Source of the DNA: Leucaena leucocephala
Lineage: Eukaryota; Streptophyta; Magnoliopsida; Fabales; Fabaceae
Direction: 5' to 3'
Assembly (NCBI GenBank): GCA_037074615.1
Contig: CM073522.1
Span: 23,496,962 to 23,560,961, forward strand
DNA: 64,000 nucleotides
This document shows, one piece after another, positions 43,449 to 54,429 of this stretch. Numbering within the stretch: the first letter of the stretch is position 1; each line of letters opens with the position of its first letter. Made by a program: the position numbers and the translations under genes. A model generated the notes under the pieces. It searched no databases, was not told the origin of the DNA, and saw nothing but the letters and a program-made list of their open reading frames with translations.

Positions 43449-46391
43449 GTGGTATTCTTTTCTGTTCAAGCAGAAGTGGAGGAAGGCATCGAGGAGGTTC
43501 CTGTAGTCAATGAATTTCCTGAAGTCTTTCCAAAGGAGATTCAGGGATTGCCTTCGGAGCGTGAAGTGGAGTTTGCGATCGACATTGTACCTGGAGCTGG
43601 ACCAGTATCAAAAGCCCCATACAGGATGGCTCCCAACGAAATGATGGAACTGAAGAAGCAAATTGAGGAGCTATTGGAGAAGGGTTTTATACGACCCAGT
43701 GTATCGCCATGGGGTGCTCCAGTACTGTTCGTCAAGAAGAAAGATGGTAGCTTAAGGCTGTGCATTGACTACAGGGAATTAAATAAGCTTACAGTTAAGA
43801 ACAAGTATCCTCTTCCCAGAATTGATGACCTGCTAGATCAATTGGCAGGAGCGAGCTTATTCTCCAAAATTGACTTGAGATCTGGCTACCATCAACTAAG
43901 GGTCAAGCCAGATGATATTCCAAAGACGATGTTCAGAACGCGCTACGGACATTTTGAATTTTTGGTGATGCCTTTTGGACTAACCAATGCACCTGCTATT
44001 TTCATGGACTATATGAACCGGATTTTCAGGCCTTATCTAGATCAGTTCGTTGTGGTCTTTATTGATGATATTCTGGTGTACTCCAAATCTCCAGAGGAGC
44101 ATGAAAGGCATTTGAGGATTGTTCTTGGTACCCTTAAAGAGAAGAAGCTCTATGCTAAGCTGAGTAAGTGCGAGTTTTGGCTTTCAGAAGTCAAATTTCT
44201 CGGTCATGTCATATCCCGAGATGGGGTAGCTGTGGATCCTAGCAAAGTTGAAGCAGTTTTGAGCTGGGAACAGCCAAGGACAGTGACAGAGATTAGAAGT
44301 TTTCTCGGCCTAGCAGGGTACTACAGACGATTCATTCAAGACTTTTCTCGAATTGCCTTACCACTTACCAAGCTGACCAGAAAGAATCAGCAGTTTAAGT
44401 GGGATGAGAAGTGCGAGGCTAGCTTCCAGCAGTTGAAGCAGAGATTAACGACTACTCCCATGCTGATTATTCCAGACCCAACTCAGACTTATGTAGTCTA
44501 CACTGATGCTAGCAAGCAGGGGCTGGGATGTGTGCTTATGCAGCAAGGTCGAGTAGTAGCCTACGCCTCTCGGCAGTTAAAGCCACATGAAGAGAATTAT
44601 CCCACTCATGATCTGGAGCTTGCGGCGGTGGTCTATGCCCTGAAGATATGGAGGCACTATTTATACGGAGCAACGATAGAGTTGTTTTGCGACCACAAAA
44701 GCCTGAAGTATCTGCAGGATCAGAAGGAGCTGAACATGAGGCAGCGGCGATGGATGGAATTGTTAAAAGATTATGACTTCCAGATTAAATACCATCCAGG
44801 AAAAGCCAATGTGGTAGCTGATGCCCTGAGTAGAAAGGTGGTGCAGGTTGCATACATGATGATCAAGGAATTGGAACTGATAGAAGATATGCGCGACTGG
44901 AGCCCTCTATATCAAATGCAACTGACGGAGAATCCTTTTGGAGGAGTTCATGTCAGAACTTGCATAGAAGATGAGATCAAAGAGGCTCAGGAACAGGATA
45001 AGCTCGCAGCAATATTCAAAGACAAGCTGGAGAAAGGGAAGACAAGGAATTTTGAGATGTCCCCAGACGGATTGCTACAGTTTAGGGGAAAACCCTATAT
45101 CCCAAATGTTGGGGGATTAAGGGAAAGGATTCTGGAGGAAGCACATAAAAGCCGAGATACGGTACATCCAGGTATGACCAAAATGTACCATGATGTTAAA
45201 AGGTTATTCTGGTGGCCTGGACTGAAGAAAGATGTTGTAGCTTACGTATCTAAGTGCTTAACCTGCCAGAAAGTGAAAGTTGAACATCAAAAGCCAGCAG
45301 GAACGTTGCAGCCTTTAGATATCCCTGAGTGGAAATGGGATGGGATTGCCATGGACTTTGTGGAAGGACTACCCTTGACACCAAGTAGACATGATGCAGT
45401 TTGGGTAGTAATCGATCGACTGACAAAGTCAGCACATTTCCTGGCAATCAATAAGAGAGATTCTCTAGAAAAGCTGGCAAAGCTGTATATAAAGGAGATC
45501 GTTAGGCTCCATGGTATCCCAAGCAGCATTGTGTCTGATAGAGATCCTCGATTTACTTCAAATTTCTGGAGGGCTCTACAGGAAGAAATGGGCACTACTC
45601 TCAGATTCAGTACAGCTTATCATCCTCAGACAGATGGTCAATCTGAAAGAACAATACAGACGTTAGAGGATATGCTGAGAGCATGTGTCCTAGATTTCAA
45701 AGGCAGCTGGGATATCCATTTACCCCTTATAGAGTTTGCATATAACAATGGTTATCAGGCCAGTATACAGATGGCACCTTTTGAAGCACTCTATGGACGG
45801 AAATGTAGATCCCCCTTATGCTGGCTAGAGTTGAGCGAGAGAAGAATGCTTGGTCCAGATATAGTGGATCAAACTGTAGAACAAGTTGCGGTAATTAGAA
45901 AACGATTGTTGACGGCTCAAAGCAGACAGAAGAGCTATGCAGATATCAGAAGGAAGCCGTTTGAGTTTGAAGAAGGAGAACATGTATTCCTTAAGTTAAC
46001 TCCAACCACAGGAGCCGGACGATCGATTAAGGTGAAGAAGTTGCATCCAAGATACATCGGGCCATTCCAGATTCTCTCAAAGATAGGAGCAGTAGACTAC
46101 AAGTTGGCTCTTCCTCCGAATCTCAGCCAGATACATGATGTGTTCCATGTTTCCCAATTAAAGAAGTATATTCCAGATCCATCTCATGTGATTGAGCAAG
46201 ATGAGGTCGCACTGCGAGATGACTTGACCTATGAGGTTGGACCGGTGCGAATTGTTGATAGAAAAGTCAAGCAGTTGCGGAATAAGCAGATTCCTTTAGT
46301 TAAAGTGATTTGGAAAGGGTTGACTGAACAAGAGGCTACATGGGAAACAGAAGAAAAGATGAGAGAAAAGTACCCTGAATTATTTGTATAG
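43449..46391 (+). CDS. pol: pol of F: RT, RNase H, integrase, chromodomain-like tail
   Basis: 980 aa, same frame as gag. RT: LCIDYRELNK, IDLRSGYHQL, FLVMPFGLTNAP, catalytic FIDDILVYS near residue 204. RNase H near 350-460: YTDASKQGLG, THDLELAAVV, DHKSLKYL. Integrase: HHCC zinc finger near 558-605 (HKSRDTVHPG...KCLTCQK); DDE residues at about 635 (MDFVEG), 696 (VSDRDPRF) and 732 (TDGQSERTIQTLE). The C-terminus (about 934-980, PVRIVDRKVKQLRNKQIPLV then VIWKG, EATWE, KYPELF) is the chromodomain-like module typical of Tekay/Del chromoviruses, thought to steer integration to certain chromatin. All catalytic residues are present and no internal stop is seen. There is no start of its own: it depends on translation through TAG 43410 from gag. 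The listed start is simply the first Met after that stop. Confidence 0.95.
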   Translation: MVFFSVQAEVEEGIEEVPVVNEFPEVFPKEIQGLPSEREVEFAIDIVPGAGPVSKAPYRMAPNEMMELKKQIEELLEKGFIRPSVSPWGAPVLFVKKKDGSLRLCIDYRELNKLTVKNKYPLPRIDDLLDQLAGASLFSKIDLRSGYHQLRVKPDDIPKTMFRTRYGHFEFLVMPFGLTNAPAIFMDYMNRIFRPYLDQFVVVFIDDILVYSKSPEEHERHLRIVLGTLKEKKLYAKLSKCEFWLSEVKFLGHVISRDGVAVDPSKVEAVLSWEQPRTVTEIRSFLGLAGYYRRFIQDFSRIALPLTKLTRKNQQFKWDEKCEASFQQLKQRLTTTPMLIIPDPTQTYVVYTDASKQGLGCVLMQQGRVVAYASRQLKPHEENYPTHDLELAAVVYALKIWRHYLYGATIELFCDHKSLKYLQDQKELNMRQRRWMELLKDYDFQIKYHPGKANVVADALSRKVVQVAYMMIKELELIEDMRDWSPLYQMQLTENPFGGVHVRTCIEDEIKEAQEQDKLAAIFKDKLEKGKTRNFEMSPDGLLQFRGKPYIPNVGGLRERILEEAHKSRDTVHPGMTKMYHDVKRLFWWPGLKKDVVAYVSKCLTCQKVKVEHQKPAGTLQPLDIPEWKWDGIAMDFVEGLPLTPSRHDAVWVVIDRLTKSAHFLAINKRDSLEKLAKLYIKEIVRLHGIPSSIVSDRDPRFTSNFWRALQEEMGTTLRFSTAYHPQTDGQSERTIQTLEDMLRACVLDFKGSWDIHLPLIEFAYNNGYQASIQMAPFEALYGRKCRSPLCWLELSERRMLGPDIVDQTVEQVAVIRKRLLTAQSRQKSYADIRRKPFEFEEGEHVFLKLTPTTGAGRSIKVKKLHPRYIGPFQILSKIGAVDYKLALPPNLSQIHDVFHVSQLKKYIPDPSHVIEQDEVALRDDLTYEVGPVRIVDRKVKQLRNKQIPLVKVIWKGLTEQEATWETEEKMREKYPELFV

Positions 46392-46405
46392 GATAGATGT
46401 AATGT

Positions 46406-46444
46406 AAATTTCGGGGACGAAATTTATTTTTAGGGGGAGAGAAA
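46406..46444 (+). other. dyad and polypurine tract of F
   Basis: AAATTTCG (46406-46413) and CGAAATTT (46418-46425) form an 8-bp inverted repeat around GGGA. AGGGGGAGAGAAA (46432-46444) follows and abuts the 3' LTR: the plus-strand primer. The same pair of elements sits before the 3' LTRs of C (27782-27819), D and G. Confidence 0.85.
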
Positions 46445-48131
46445 TGTAATATCCTTAATTTCTGTACTGATTTCCATGTACAGATTAAATGGAATATATG
46501 AGTCATGTTTCAGGAAAAAGATGTGGTCCTTTATGTAAAGAAAAGGATTAAATTGCAAAAGAAAGGAAAAGAAAGGACTTAAATGCAAATATGGAAAGTT
46601 TAAGGTAAGGAAGGAAAGGTAGACAAAAATGTGGGGTCTTAAAGTGTAATTTTAGCCAAATTAAGGGACTTAATTATAAAGAAGGAAAAGTTCCCTGGGG
46701 CTAAAGTATAATTAAAGAAAATAGGAAATTCCAGGAAAAACCAGGACCACAGGATCATAAGTCTTCCTAATTACAAGATTGCCATTGCTCAACACTATAA
46801 ATACCCCCACCTAGCCCCTCATTTTGGCATGAGCAAGGAAGAAGGGAAGAGAGAAGTTCTTGAGAGAGAAAGTGTGAGAAAGAAAGAAGTAAGGAAGTTC
46901 TGGTGAAGTTGGAAGTAGTAGGGAAGTTCTGAAGCACTGCTTTTGAGGTAACAACTAATCCTAGCTCTTATGTAATGTCTTTGTGATGTGTTGTTTTGTT
47001 TGGTTGATTGTTGTCCTATATGTTATGTTTGAAGCTCTATTCCAATGCTATGATCATATGTTATTGAATATGGAAGCATGCAGCATACTTATCTGTACAC
47101 AGTCACAAGCAAGCACCGTCACTCTGCATTACATATTTTGTTATGATTATTGTTACTGGGATTCTTTTGAATCTCATTCCCAAACATAACATTACAGGGG
47201 AGGTTCTGTCAAAATAAAATTTGGAAATCTTAAGAGACGCCGGTAGGCTGCCGAAATTCCGGCAACGAAGACGGAACAAAGAAAGGAACTGATACGTACT
47301 GTGTACGTAGTGCTGTCTAAGGAGGCTGGAAGTGAGTGGACCCAGAAGGTTCATCCAGTCTTTCCTGGGTACTACGTAGTATGGTAGTTCTCATAAGGGA
47401 ATTACCGAATCGGTACAACATCGGTTACTTTCTAAAGAAGAATTGTAGCAGTTATGCTGCCGGATTTTAGACAGAGAAGGATGTAATAAAATATGAGGGA
47501 GTTAATCATGCACTGATATATAACAGTTGATTATTTGATATTAATTGTTATCTGGTCTGTATGCCTGATATGTGTTGGTTGTATGCTTGGGTATGAAAAG
47601 ACTAAATGCTGAAAATAGGCTCAGTGAACAGTAACTCGTGAAGACCCATTCATGTTTGATAAATCATTAAAAATAGTAAATGATTGAATTAATGTACGGA
47701 CTTTTTAGGGTAAAAATTAGACATACTAAGCTTTAATTTTATATATATAATGTCTAATTTGGATGTATACACGAAAAGATATAAATTGTTAAAGTTGGGA
47801 CCAGAATGCTGGATTCAGGAGAAAGTCATTGGATGAACAGTAAGATTGAAACATTGACCCACGTTAAATTTGTCAAGTATTGGTCAACCAATGATTTTTC
47901 CCTGAAATATATTTGAGTTATCTTAATGTAGAAATTTGAACCACTTCATTTCAATTTTTCTAGAATTAGTTATGAATTTTCAAATTCAGGTCACTCATTT
48001 GGAATTTGCCACAGTGAACAGTACTCGATATGAATAAAATTCCAGATTAAGTGTTTAGACTTCAATGACCCTGAAAGTGGTTTAAGTGCTACTGAATGGT
48101 CCCTAAGATGTATAAAAATAAGGATGTGACA
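46445..48131 (+). repeat. 3' LTR of F
   Basis: 1687 bp, same length as the 5' LTR. U3 hairpin at 46462-46483; TATA box near 46796; the core hairpin keeps pairing through a G-U change (GGGATTC/GAATCTC, near 47158-47175). Ends AGGATGTGACA, followed by the TSD CTGTA. Confidence 0.95.
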
Positions 48132-48373
48132 CTGTACCAGCTACTGTTGTACTCTCTCCGATTCTCAACTAGCTATTCCTGAAGGCTCGGGTGGTCTTAG
48201 GTTACTTACTGCTTCTACTACTGCTGCAGCTATGGCGGCATCTCTCTCCTGCTCATTGCATACCTGAGCTGCCCGCATATCCTCAATCGTCTTTTACTGT
48301 TGTTCTAATTGTTCTAAAATTACTTGATTAAGATTTCCCGTCTCTCTTGGTTTCTCCGTTGGGACAGTTCTTC
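48132..48373 (-). pseudogene. gag N-terminus of element B
   Basis: The start ATG is near 48388 (reads MVQTRRTVPTEKPRETGNLN), followed by LEQLEQQ and a stop (near 48295). Frame-broken sequence then leads to the F insertion at 48131. Matches 41832-42080 of F. Confidence 0.8.
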
Positions 48374-48576
48374 TTGTTTGAACCATTTTGTCTTACTATC
48401 TAACAAGAGAGGAATACGATAGGAATACGATAAGTGACATAATTTACATTCCATTCCAAACATAATATACATACAGGGTATGCATATATTGTCACAGTCA
48501 TACATACATTACCATACTAGTCTTTCATACATTATATACATTACATACATCACATCGAGAACATACCATACCCTAA
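48374..48576 (-). other. spacer between ORF0 and gag of B
   Basis: AT-rich non-coding sequence, homologous to 41694-41831 in F and 32046-32209 in A. It contains a pyrimidine-rich tract before gag that could be a splice acceptor. Confidence 0.5.
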
Positions 48577-49316
48577 TCCTTCTTAAACTTTATTCTAATA
48601 AACTCTCCTACCAGGTAAATCCAATTGGATATGGTACAATAAGGTTCTTCATCAAAGTACTAATCCAACTCTGTTCTCCAGGTAGGGGTAGTCGGCAACA
48701 CATAATCCATAATCTCTGTCCAAAGCCTTAGGGTCAATATGTTTGGATCACAGGCTTGGTATATCTCCTTTACCCTCGTGATAAAGTCCTCATAAATTGT
48801 ATAATCTTGATCCACATCTCTGACCAAGGTCTGCCTCAGCTCATACAGCTGTCGGGCTAACACTACTGATCTCCCGAATCGTTCTCCACTCATGTTCTTC
48901 CCTGGTACCATCTCTATGATCAGATCTCCTAAAGATATCTCTACCAGTGTCACTCTAGGTCTACTAGGACCTAGCATATCTGTCTGATTAGGTACTCGAC
49001 TGGGTCCTGGAATATCTAAAATATGTCCTACTACACCTCCCTGACCTATCTCCATACCAATATCTGCTATACTCGGGGGTACCACATTTATTGGAACAGC
49101 AGGAATACGACCTTCTAACATAACCTCCACCTGACCATCCTCCGGTATCTCCATAATAAGGTTTGATCCTACTGAGGAACTAGTCATCTCAGAATCACTA
49201 ACCATCATTTCCTCCTCTTCCTGGAGCATCCCCTCAGAGCTGCCTGAACTATAGACCTCCAGTCTTGGATCCCCTTGGTTCACTGTAGTTTCAGATCTGG
49301 GTCTATATCTAGCCAT
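48577..49316 (-). pseudogene. ORF0 of element B
   Basis: MARYRPRSETTVNQGDPRLE, an acidic/Ser region, an insertion relative to F (IGMEIGQGGVVGHILDIPG), then LVEISLGDLIIEMVPGKNMS, ARQLYELRQT, FITRVKEIYQACDPNILT and TPTWRTELD. TAG at 48660-48662 stands where F has CAG. Coding similarity continues past it (YFDEEPYCTISNWIYLVGEF) to 48577. It is the longest of the three copies up to that stop. Confidence 0.82.
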
Positions 49317-49414
49317 CCTGCAAACACTAACTTAGTGTCAATTATGACAGCTTTATCATGGTGTATCTATCTATAAATCATTTATTCAAAGCATTTCCTA
49401 AGCTAGAATCCTTT

Positions 49415-49426
49415 GCTCTGATACCA
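49415..49426 (-). other. primer-binding site of B
   Basis: GCTCTGATACCA, three bases from the LTR at 49430. Confidence 0.9.
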
Positions 49427-49429
49427 AAA

Positions 49430-52355
49430 TGAAACATCCTTAATTTTATCCTTACATATACTCAATTGGAAGTATCTTAGAATATTGGAACACCATTTTA
49501 CCTTAGAAACATGAATTTCCAAGAGTTAAGCTATCGGGTACTGTTCACTTTACTATTCACTTGGTAATTTCAGTTTACAGCATGAACTTTGGAAATTCAT
49601 AATTAAATCTAGAAAAATCTAAATGATGTGGTTTCAATTTATAATGAAATTTCTTTCATCAAAATTTGAAGGAAAAATATGAAAATGAGATTTACTTGTC
49701 CAAATAAAATCAGTTTATTCGTTGAAAATCACTGTTCATTTGGTAAACTTTGAACTTCCAGATTCTGTATCTCATATTCAAAAATTCATTTCTCTTTGTA
49801 TGCTTATCCAAATGAGTTGTGTTACATACGGATTTAAATCTCCATATGTCTACTATAAGCTCATAAAATTTCGTGGAAAAATTCATTCATTTGCTATATG
49901 AAAATCGCGTATGAGTCTCGCTGCCTCTCAGGGCTCGTTTTATCTTGATCCAGATTTTAGGTCCAAATTTGAAAAATCATATCAATTTTAAACCTTAACC
50001 AAATTGGGTGTTCTTGGTGTCCAATTAAATATATGGATCTTAGCTATCTTCATACCAAATTTCACATGAAAACTCGTCGGATAAGTTACTCAAATGATCG
50101 ATGAAAGCGTTCGGTCTCGTACGGTTCCAGTGAGTATATACGTTTTTACATACCACACCACATCTCCTATGTTAAATACATGCTATCTAGGCCATATATA
50201 CATTGTTCATTCACATTTACTCTCTCCTATGAGAAGTTCCAGAACCTAGAGCATGATTATATACATATGGAAGGAATGAGATTTCATAGAAATCCCAATA
50301 GCAAGATATACAAACTATAACGTTATGTATGCTTGATGAAATGCTTAACATGTTATCATGCAATGGGAGATAATTCATAATCATACATAGGCAAACTGTA
50401 ACATGCATGTTGTCATGACATAGGTTGCAAGGAGTTGCACATATTCATAACTCATTGTCATCATCATAATCATCATCACATAACATATCATGCTCAACCA
50501 AACTTCATGCATAAAAAGCAAGCATATCAATCAAACAACATAAGTTTATAGTTAAGTATTCTTGCTACCTCTTAGGTATCTTTGCCAATTCCTCCTTGTC
50601 TTGATCCCTCCTTTCCACAAATGTCAAAACCTAGACATAACAAGACAATTACCAAGTCACAACTCAATTCAAGCCATTCACAAGACTAGGGTTCCATTAA
50701 GCCCCTTTCTTTCTCTACTTTATGACTTAGGTTTACATCTTTACAAACTAAACTCTCATAATTCCTTTCCACATAATTTTTCATGTAGAATCCAAATATG
50801 CATTCAAAAATTCCAGAATCAAATTGCATCTTTCATTTCTGTACAGAACCGAAAAGTGACCTCTTGTTTCCCAAAAATTCTCATTTTGATTCCAATGCTT
50901 CCAATACTTGTTTCCCTAATATAACCCCACACAATTTTCCATTTTAAACTCATTGGAAGCATCAAAATCATGAAATTACAACATATGAACAGTGATTTCG
51001 TACTGTACAGAACAGAACATGATCTTGGATTCACAAACATACTTGAATTCGTAAGCCATTACCACTTTATTCTAGCTTGTTTAAGCTTGTCTAAACTTTC
51101 CATAACATAAAACTCATGTTCCTTTCACATGGGTACCAAAATTCCAGCAGCAACACATCAAGGTTTATGCCTCAAAAACCACTTAAACTCAAGAGCAAAT
51201 CCACTAGAACATAGTCTAGGATCAAGAGGAGTAGTTACCTTGATGTTTCCTTCGAAGTGCTTGCTTCCTCTTGGCTTGAGTTTTCAATTTGCAAGAGTTT
51301 CCACAAGGGTTCTCAAGGCAACGTCTTGCAATCATATTTGGGGGGTATTTATAGAAATTTTTGGGGAAAATGGAAGGCCAAGATCATTTTGGGTACTATT
51401 TGATCTAAAGGCTAAGATTTAATCTTGCATTTTCTTTTTTTTTTATTTGACATCACCATTTATGACATCATCCAAGGGACACCTCATGGGACACCTCATA
51501 CCTCACATGGCGAAAATGAAGCCCCTGGAAGCCTCTGGAAAATTTCAGTCCAATCCTGTACCGCCCCGGTCCAATTCCTCGAAAACTGGACTATTTTCTG
51601 AATCTAATTTTTCTGAAAATCCATATTATGTCTTCTGACCTTAAATTTAGTATATGGGTCCTTTATATCATTGACATTTTATACTGGGTCTAAACTTAAT
51701 TACAGATCCCTTACAAAATGACCAAAATACCCCTGGGTGCCCTTTCTTGCACTATCTAAACCCTAAGGGTAAAATCGTCATTTCACACCTTTTGTACCTT
51801 ATCAGGGCATATACTGGCTCTGAGTAACTTTATCTGTATGTGCCTTGGCTTCTAGGCCTATCCAGAATGACCAAAATTCCCTCCATTCATCTATTACTCT
51901 TTAGTACAACATAGGGGCATTTTCGTAATTTTGCACTTTTGACGGGGTTCCACCGGACACTGGCCCACCTATCAGTCCAAGAGTCTCACTGGGCCTTTGA
52001 TGGAGCCATTCTTGGGCCTTTTAGGGTCCATTATCTTTATAGCCCCGGCAATGTTCATCGGGTATTTTAGCCATTATACACCGTTTCTACATATCTCCGG
52101 ACATCAGCTCCTTTTATCATATACACTGGCCTACTATGTCTAGGCATCCCTTCAAGTCATAACAGTCATCTGACTGATGTCATCTGACCTCATTCAATCC
52201 CAGTTCAAATACCGATAAATCTCCCTATCGGATACCCGGAGGTCACACACTCCCGTATAAATTTACTAATTTATGAATAACTTTTTCTACAGACCTCCTA
52301 TCGGTATTCTGTCAGTTTCCTGACATCCGTCTCAACAGGACGCATCATCCTGTAA
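49430..52355 (-). repeat. 5' LTR of B, missing its outer end
   Basis: Starts TGAAACATCC. Its first about 1.2 kb equals 14212-15424. Contains the variant core hairpin GAGATTTC/GAAATCCC (50278-50296), donor-like AG/GTAACTAC (minus strand, near 51235), and TATA box (near 51343). Its U3 (51447-52355) resembles E and 9876-13475. It stops near 52355 in mid-U3, where CACTA intron sequence begins; the outer terminus was deleted. Confidence 0.88.
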
Positions 52356-52790
52356 GACCTATTTCTATTATTTTGTTTTAGTAGACTAATTATATTATTT
52401 CTTATATTTTTTCTTTATATATTGTAGTGATGTCTTAAAGAACAAGAGGCCCAAGGATCCTTCAAGTCGGATGGAGGAATGACATCTTGACTATTGCTAC
52501 GGGAAAGCAAGAGCATGGGGGCTGTGTCAGAGGAGTTGGCGGAGGTATGGTCATAAGAGATTACTTTGGAGCATCTCAATGACATTCCACACATTTGGTG
52601 TCGAGGGTAGCTTTTGAATCGTTGTTATCCACCATTAAGGTAGAGGCTAAGGCAGAGATTTGGGCAAAGGCTAGGGCACAGCTAGAAGCTTCATTTGAGG
52701 CATGATTACAAGAGGGCTTGGCAAAGCTCAAGGAAGAAAAATTGTCTATAAAGACAACAAGGCAATAGGAGGTAAGTTCCCCCAAACATG
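52356..52790 (+). pseudogene. Transposase_24-like CACTA protein, C-terminal conserved part
   Basis: After an AT-rich intron ending 'atattgtag' (52429), one frame reads NDILTIATGKQEHGGCVRGV and GGGMVIRDYFG, the conserved 'D.LT.AL.T.EH.GRVRGVG' block of plant Transposase_24 proteins. A helical Ala/Glu-rich stretch follows (KVEAKAEIWAKARAQLEASF). Stops interrupt it (for example after DYFGASQ). It is the partner of 13675-14211 across element B. Confidence 0.72.
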
Positions 52791-52869
52791 ACCCCTTCAT
52801 AACACTAAAGGGAGTTATTGCATGGCCTCGCCGGTGTCTAAGGATACTGAATAGTGTGACCTATATGTG

Positions 52870-54264
52870 GAGGATCTAATTAGATAATTAGTGGCACATG
52901 GTTCCTTCCACAGCTTAGGAGCAACTGTCAACCACATCCAAATTCAGGGAGATCAATTGAGGATAACAGTTGAAGACGTGATAGTTGAAGATGTTCTTGT
53001 CCCAATTCCTACTGATGAGGTGAAGACAGTGATGCAAGCAAAGGGGACTTTAATATTATGGCCAAAGCATATTGTTTTGTCGCGTCTTCCCCGAGCCAAC
53101 TTCCCACACCTCCCAATTTGAGTGCCATGCAACGTGTCATCCGATTGGCAGATGATAAAATGTTCCATATGGATGCATTGCCTATGGATTCAGCTATGGG
53201 CGACACAGTGGCTCTGGCCTTTCTTGAATATACTAATATGAAATCTCTCCTCACCCCTCAGGATGAACTGACCTCCAGGTGCATCTAAGTATTTTTTATG
53301 TAAGTCTAACTTAAATGTAAATACATGTAATAACAAAATTCAACTCTTATAACTAATTAACAAGTGTTTGCATTAACTATAGGTATATGCAAGATGAGTT
53401 GGTTTCCAAGGGCAAACAAGATAAGTTTGGATTTCTATGCCCAATTAAAATTTATGCAAAAGGGACCTCTCAACCTTTGGGACTTCAATACATAACAAGG
53501 AGGCTCGGTCAAACCGAAATTGATTATTTCTTCGCACCATATATGTAAGAGTAAGAATAATAATATTTTATTTTATTTCATACAAGTTTTGTATTTGATT
53601 ATATTAATGATAATACTCATTCTTTTTTAATTAATTTCTACAGCAATCATTGGCAATTGGTCGTCCTATGTAAGCACAGTTGTAAAGTTTTCTTCTTATG
53701 CTCCGTCCATTACAAGCTAGGGGATGATGTCAAGAAGATTATGAACTTGTGAGTTTTCTTTTATACAGAACAATGGTCTTTGTAATATATATGGTCTTTG
53801 TAACAAATGGGTTACTAACCTTCTAACTTTGGTCATAGGGCCATGAGGATGTTCAAATTTTCCAGGGGTCTTAAGCACGCCAACTCAGTGAGGGACCCTA
53901 AATGGATCATACCGAAGGTAATTAAACTATTAAGTCTTATGCTCCATGTTTTGCTCTTGAAAAATAATTCTTATCATGTTAATATTACAGAGTCGAAGGT
54001 AGCCTAGAGAAAGCAACTTGTGCAGCTTCTATATCGTTAGACACATGATGAATATTATCTTGTCAAATAGGACTGACCTAACTGAGGAGGTACAATTGTG
54101 TTTCCTAATGATTTCATATTTCTTGTTAATTTAACATATACTAGTAATGCCTTGATTTTATATTTCAGATGTTTGATCAATCTGACCCATTTCCTACACA
54201 AGATATTGAGGAGCTGCGCAATCTTTGGGATGAGTTTTTTACTCAATTCATTCCTTCTCAATAG
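52870..54264 (+). pseudogene. Ulp1-like (C48) protease gene of the CACTA element
   Basis: The first part (52891-53121) reads ITVEDVIVEDVLVPIPTDEV then LILWPKHIV, the 'LPIP.DE..TV..A.G.FVAWPKHLV' block that precedes Ulp1 domains in plant CACTA proteins. A frame change leads to MFHMDALPMDSAMGD. Five later exons with GT-AG borders encode the C48-like domain: FFAPY (53540), HWQLVVLC (53645), FLCSVHYKL, WIIPK (53915), PRESNLCSFYIVRHMMNII (near 54003-54058), DIEELRNLWDEFF. The catalytic His (HWQ) and Cys (NLCSFY) positions are kept; the usual Asp appears replaced in FLCSV. TAG at 54000-54002 stands where family members have Gln. Not functional as read. Confidence 0.72.
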
Positions 54265-54429
54265 TATTTGTGTTTCAAGGAATACATTCTTTTATTTTTC
54301 TATTCAAATTTTTCAATTTTTGTATTCAATTTTATTAAATGAATAATATATTTATTGAGTTATTTCTCCACTTTTATCTCTTTGAGTTGTATATTTGGAA
54401 GCTTCAGGGGATAGGGTAATGAAACGTTG

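Larger units (their letters stand above)
39195..48131 (+). mobile_element. nearly complete Ty3-gypsy (Tekay/Del) element F
   Basis: 8937 bp with 1687-bp LTRs of identical length (39195-40881, 46445-48131), perfect TSD CTGTA (39190-39194, 48132-48136), PBS, ORF0, gag-protease, pol with chromodomain-like end, dyad, and purine tract. The LTRs differ by roughly 30-35 substitutions by eye (about 2%), with no net indel. Gag-pol has two nonsense codons (41907 and 43410), so this copy is probably inactive unless they are bypassed. It sits in B's gag, opposite orientation. Confidence 0.96.
14212..52355 (-). mobile_element. Ty3-gypsy (Tekay) element B, truncated host of A, E and F
   Basis: B reads leftward. 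Its 5' LTR is at 49430-52355, PBS at 49415-49426, ORF0 at 48577-49316, gag at 48132-48373 plus 38296-39194, protease region at 38048-38290 plus 35030-35201, and the U5 end of its 3' LTR at 14212-15424. RT, RNase H, integrase and most of the 3' LTR are missing. They were probably lost in a deletion that also removed the end of element A (junction 35029/35030). The outer 5' LTR end is lost too, near 52355, so B has no intact TSD. Confidence 0.75.

Noticed and set aside
46392..46444. env-like ORF after pol in F
   Set aside because: Only about 50 bp separate pol from the 3' LTR, occupied by the dyad and purine tract.
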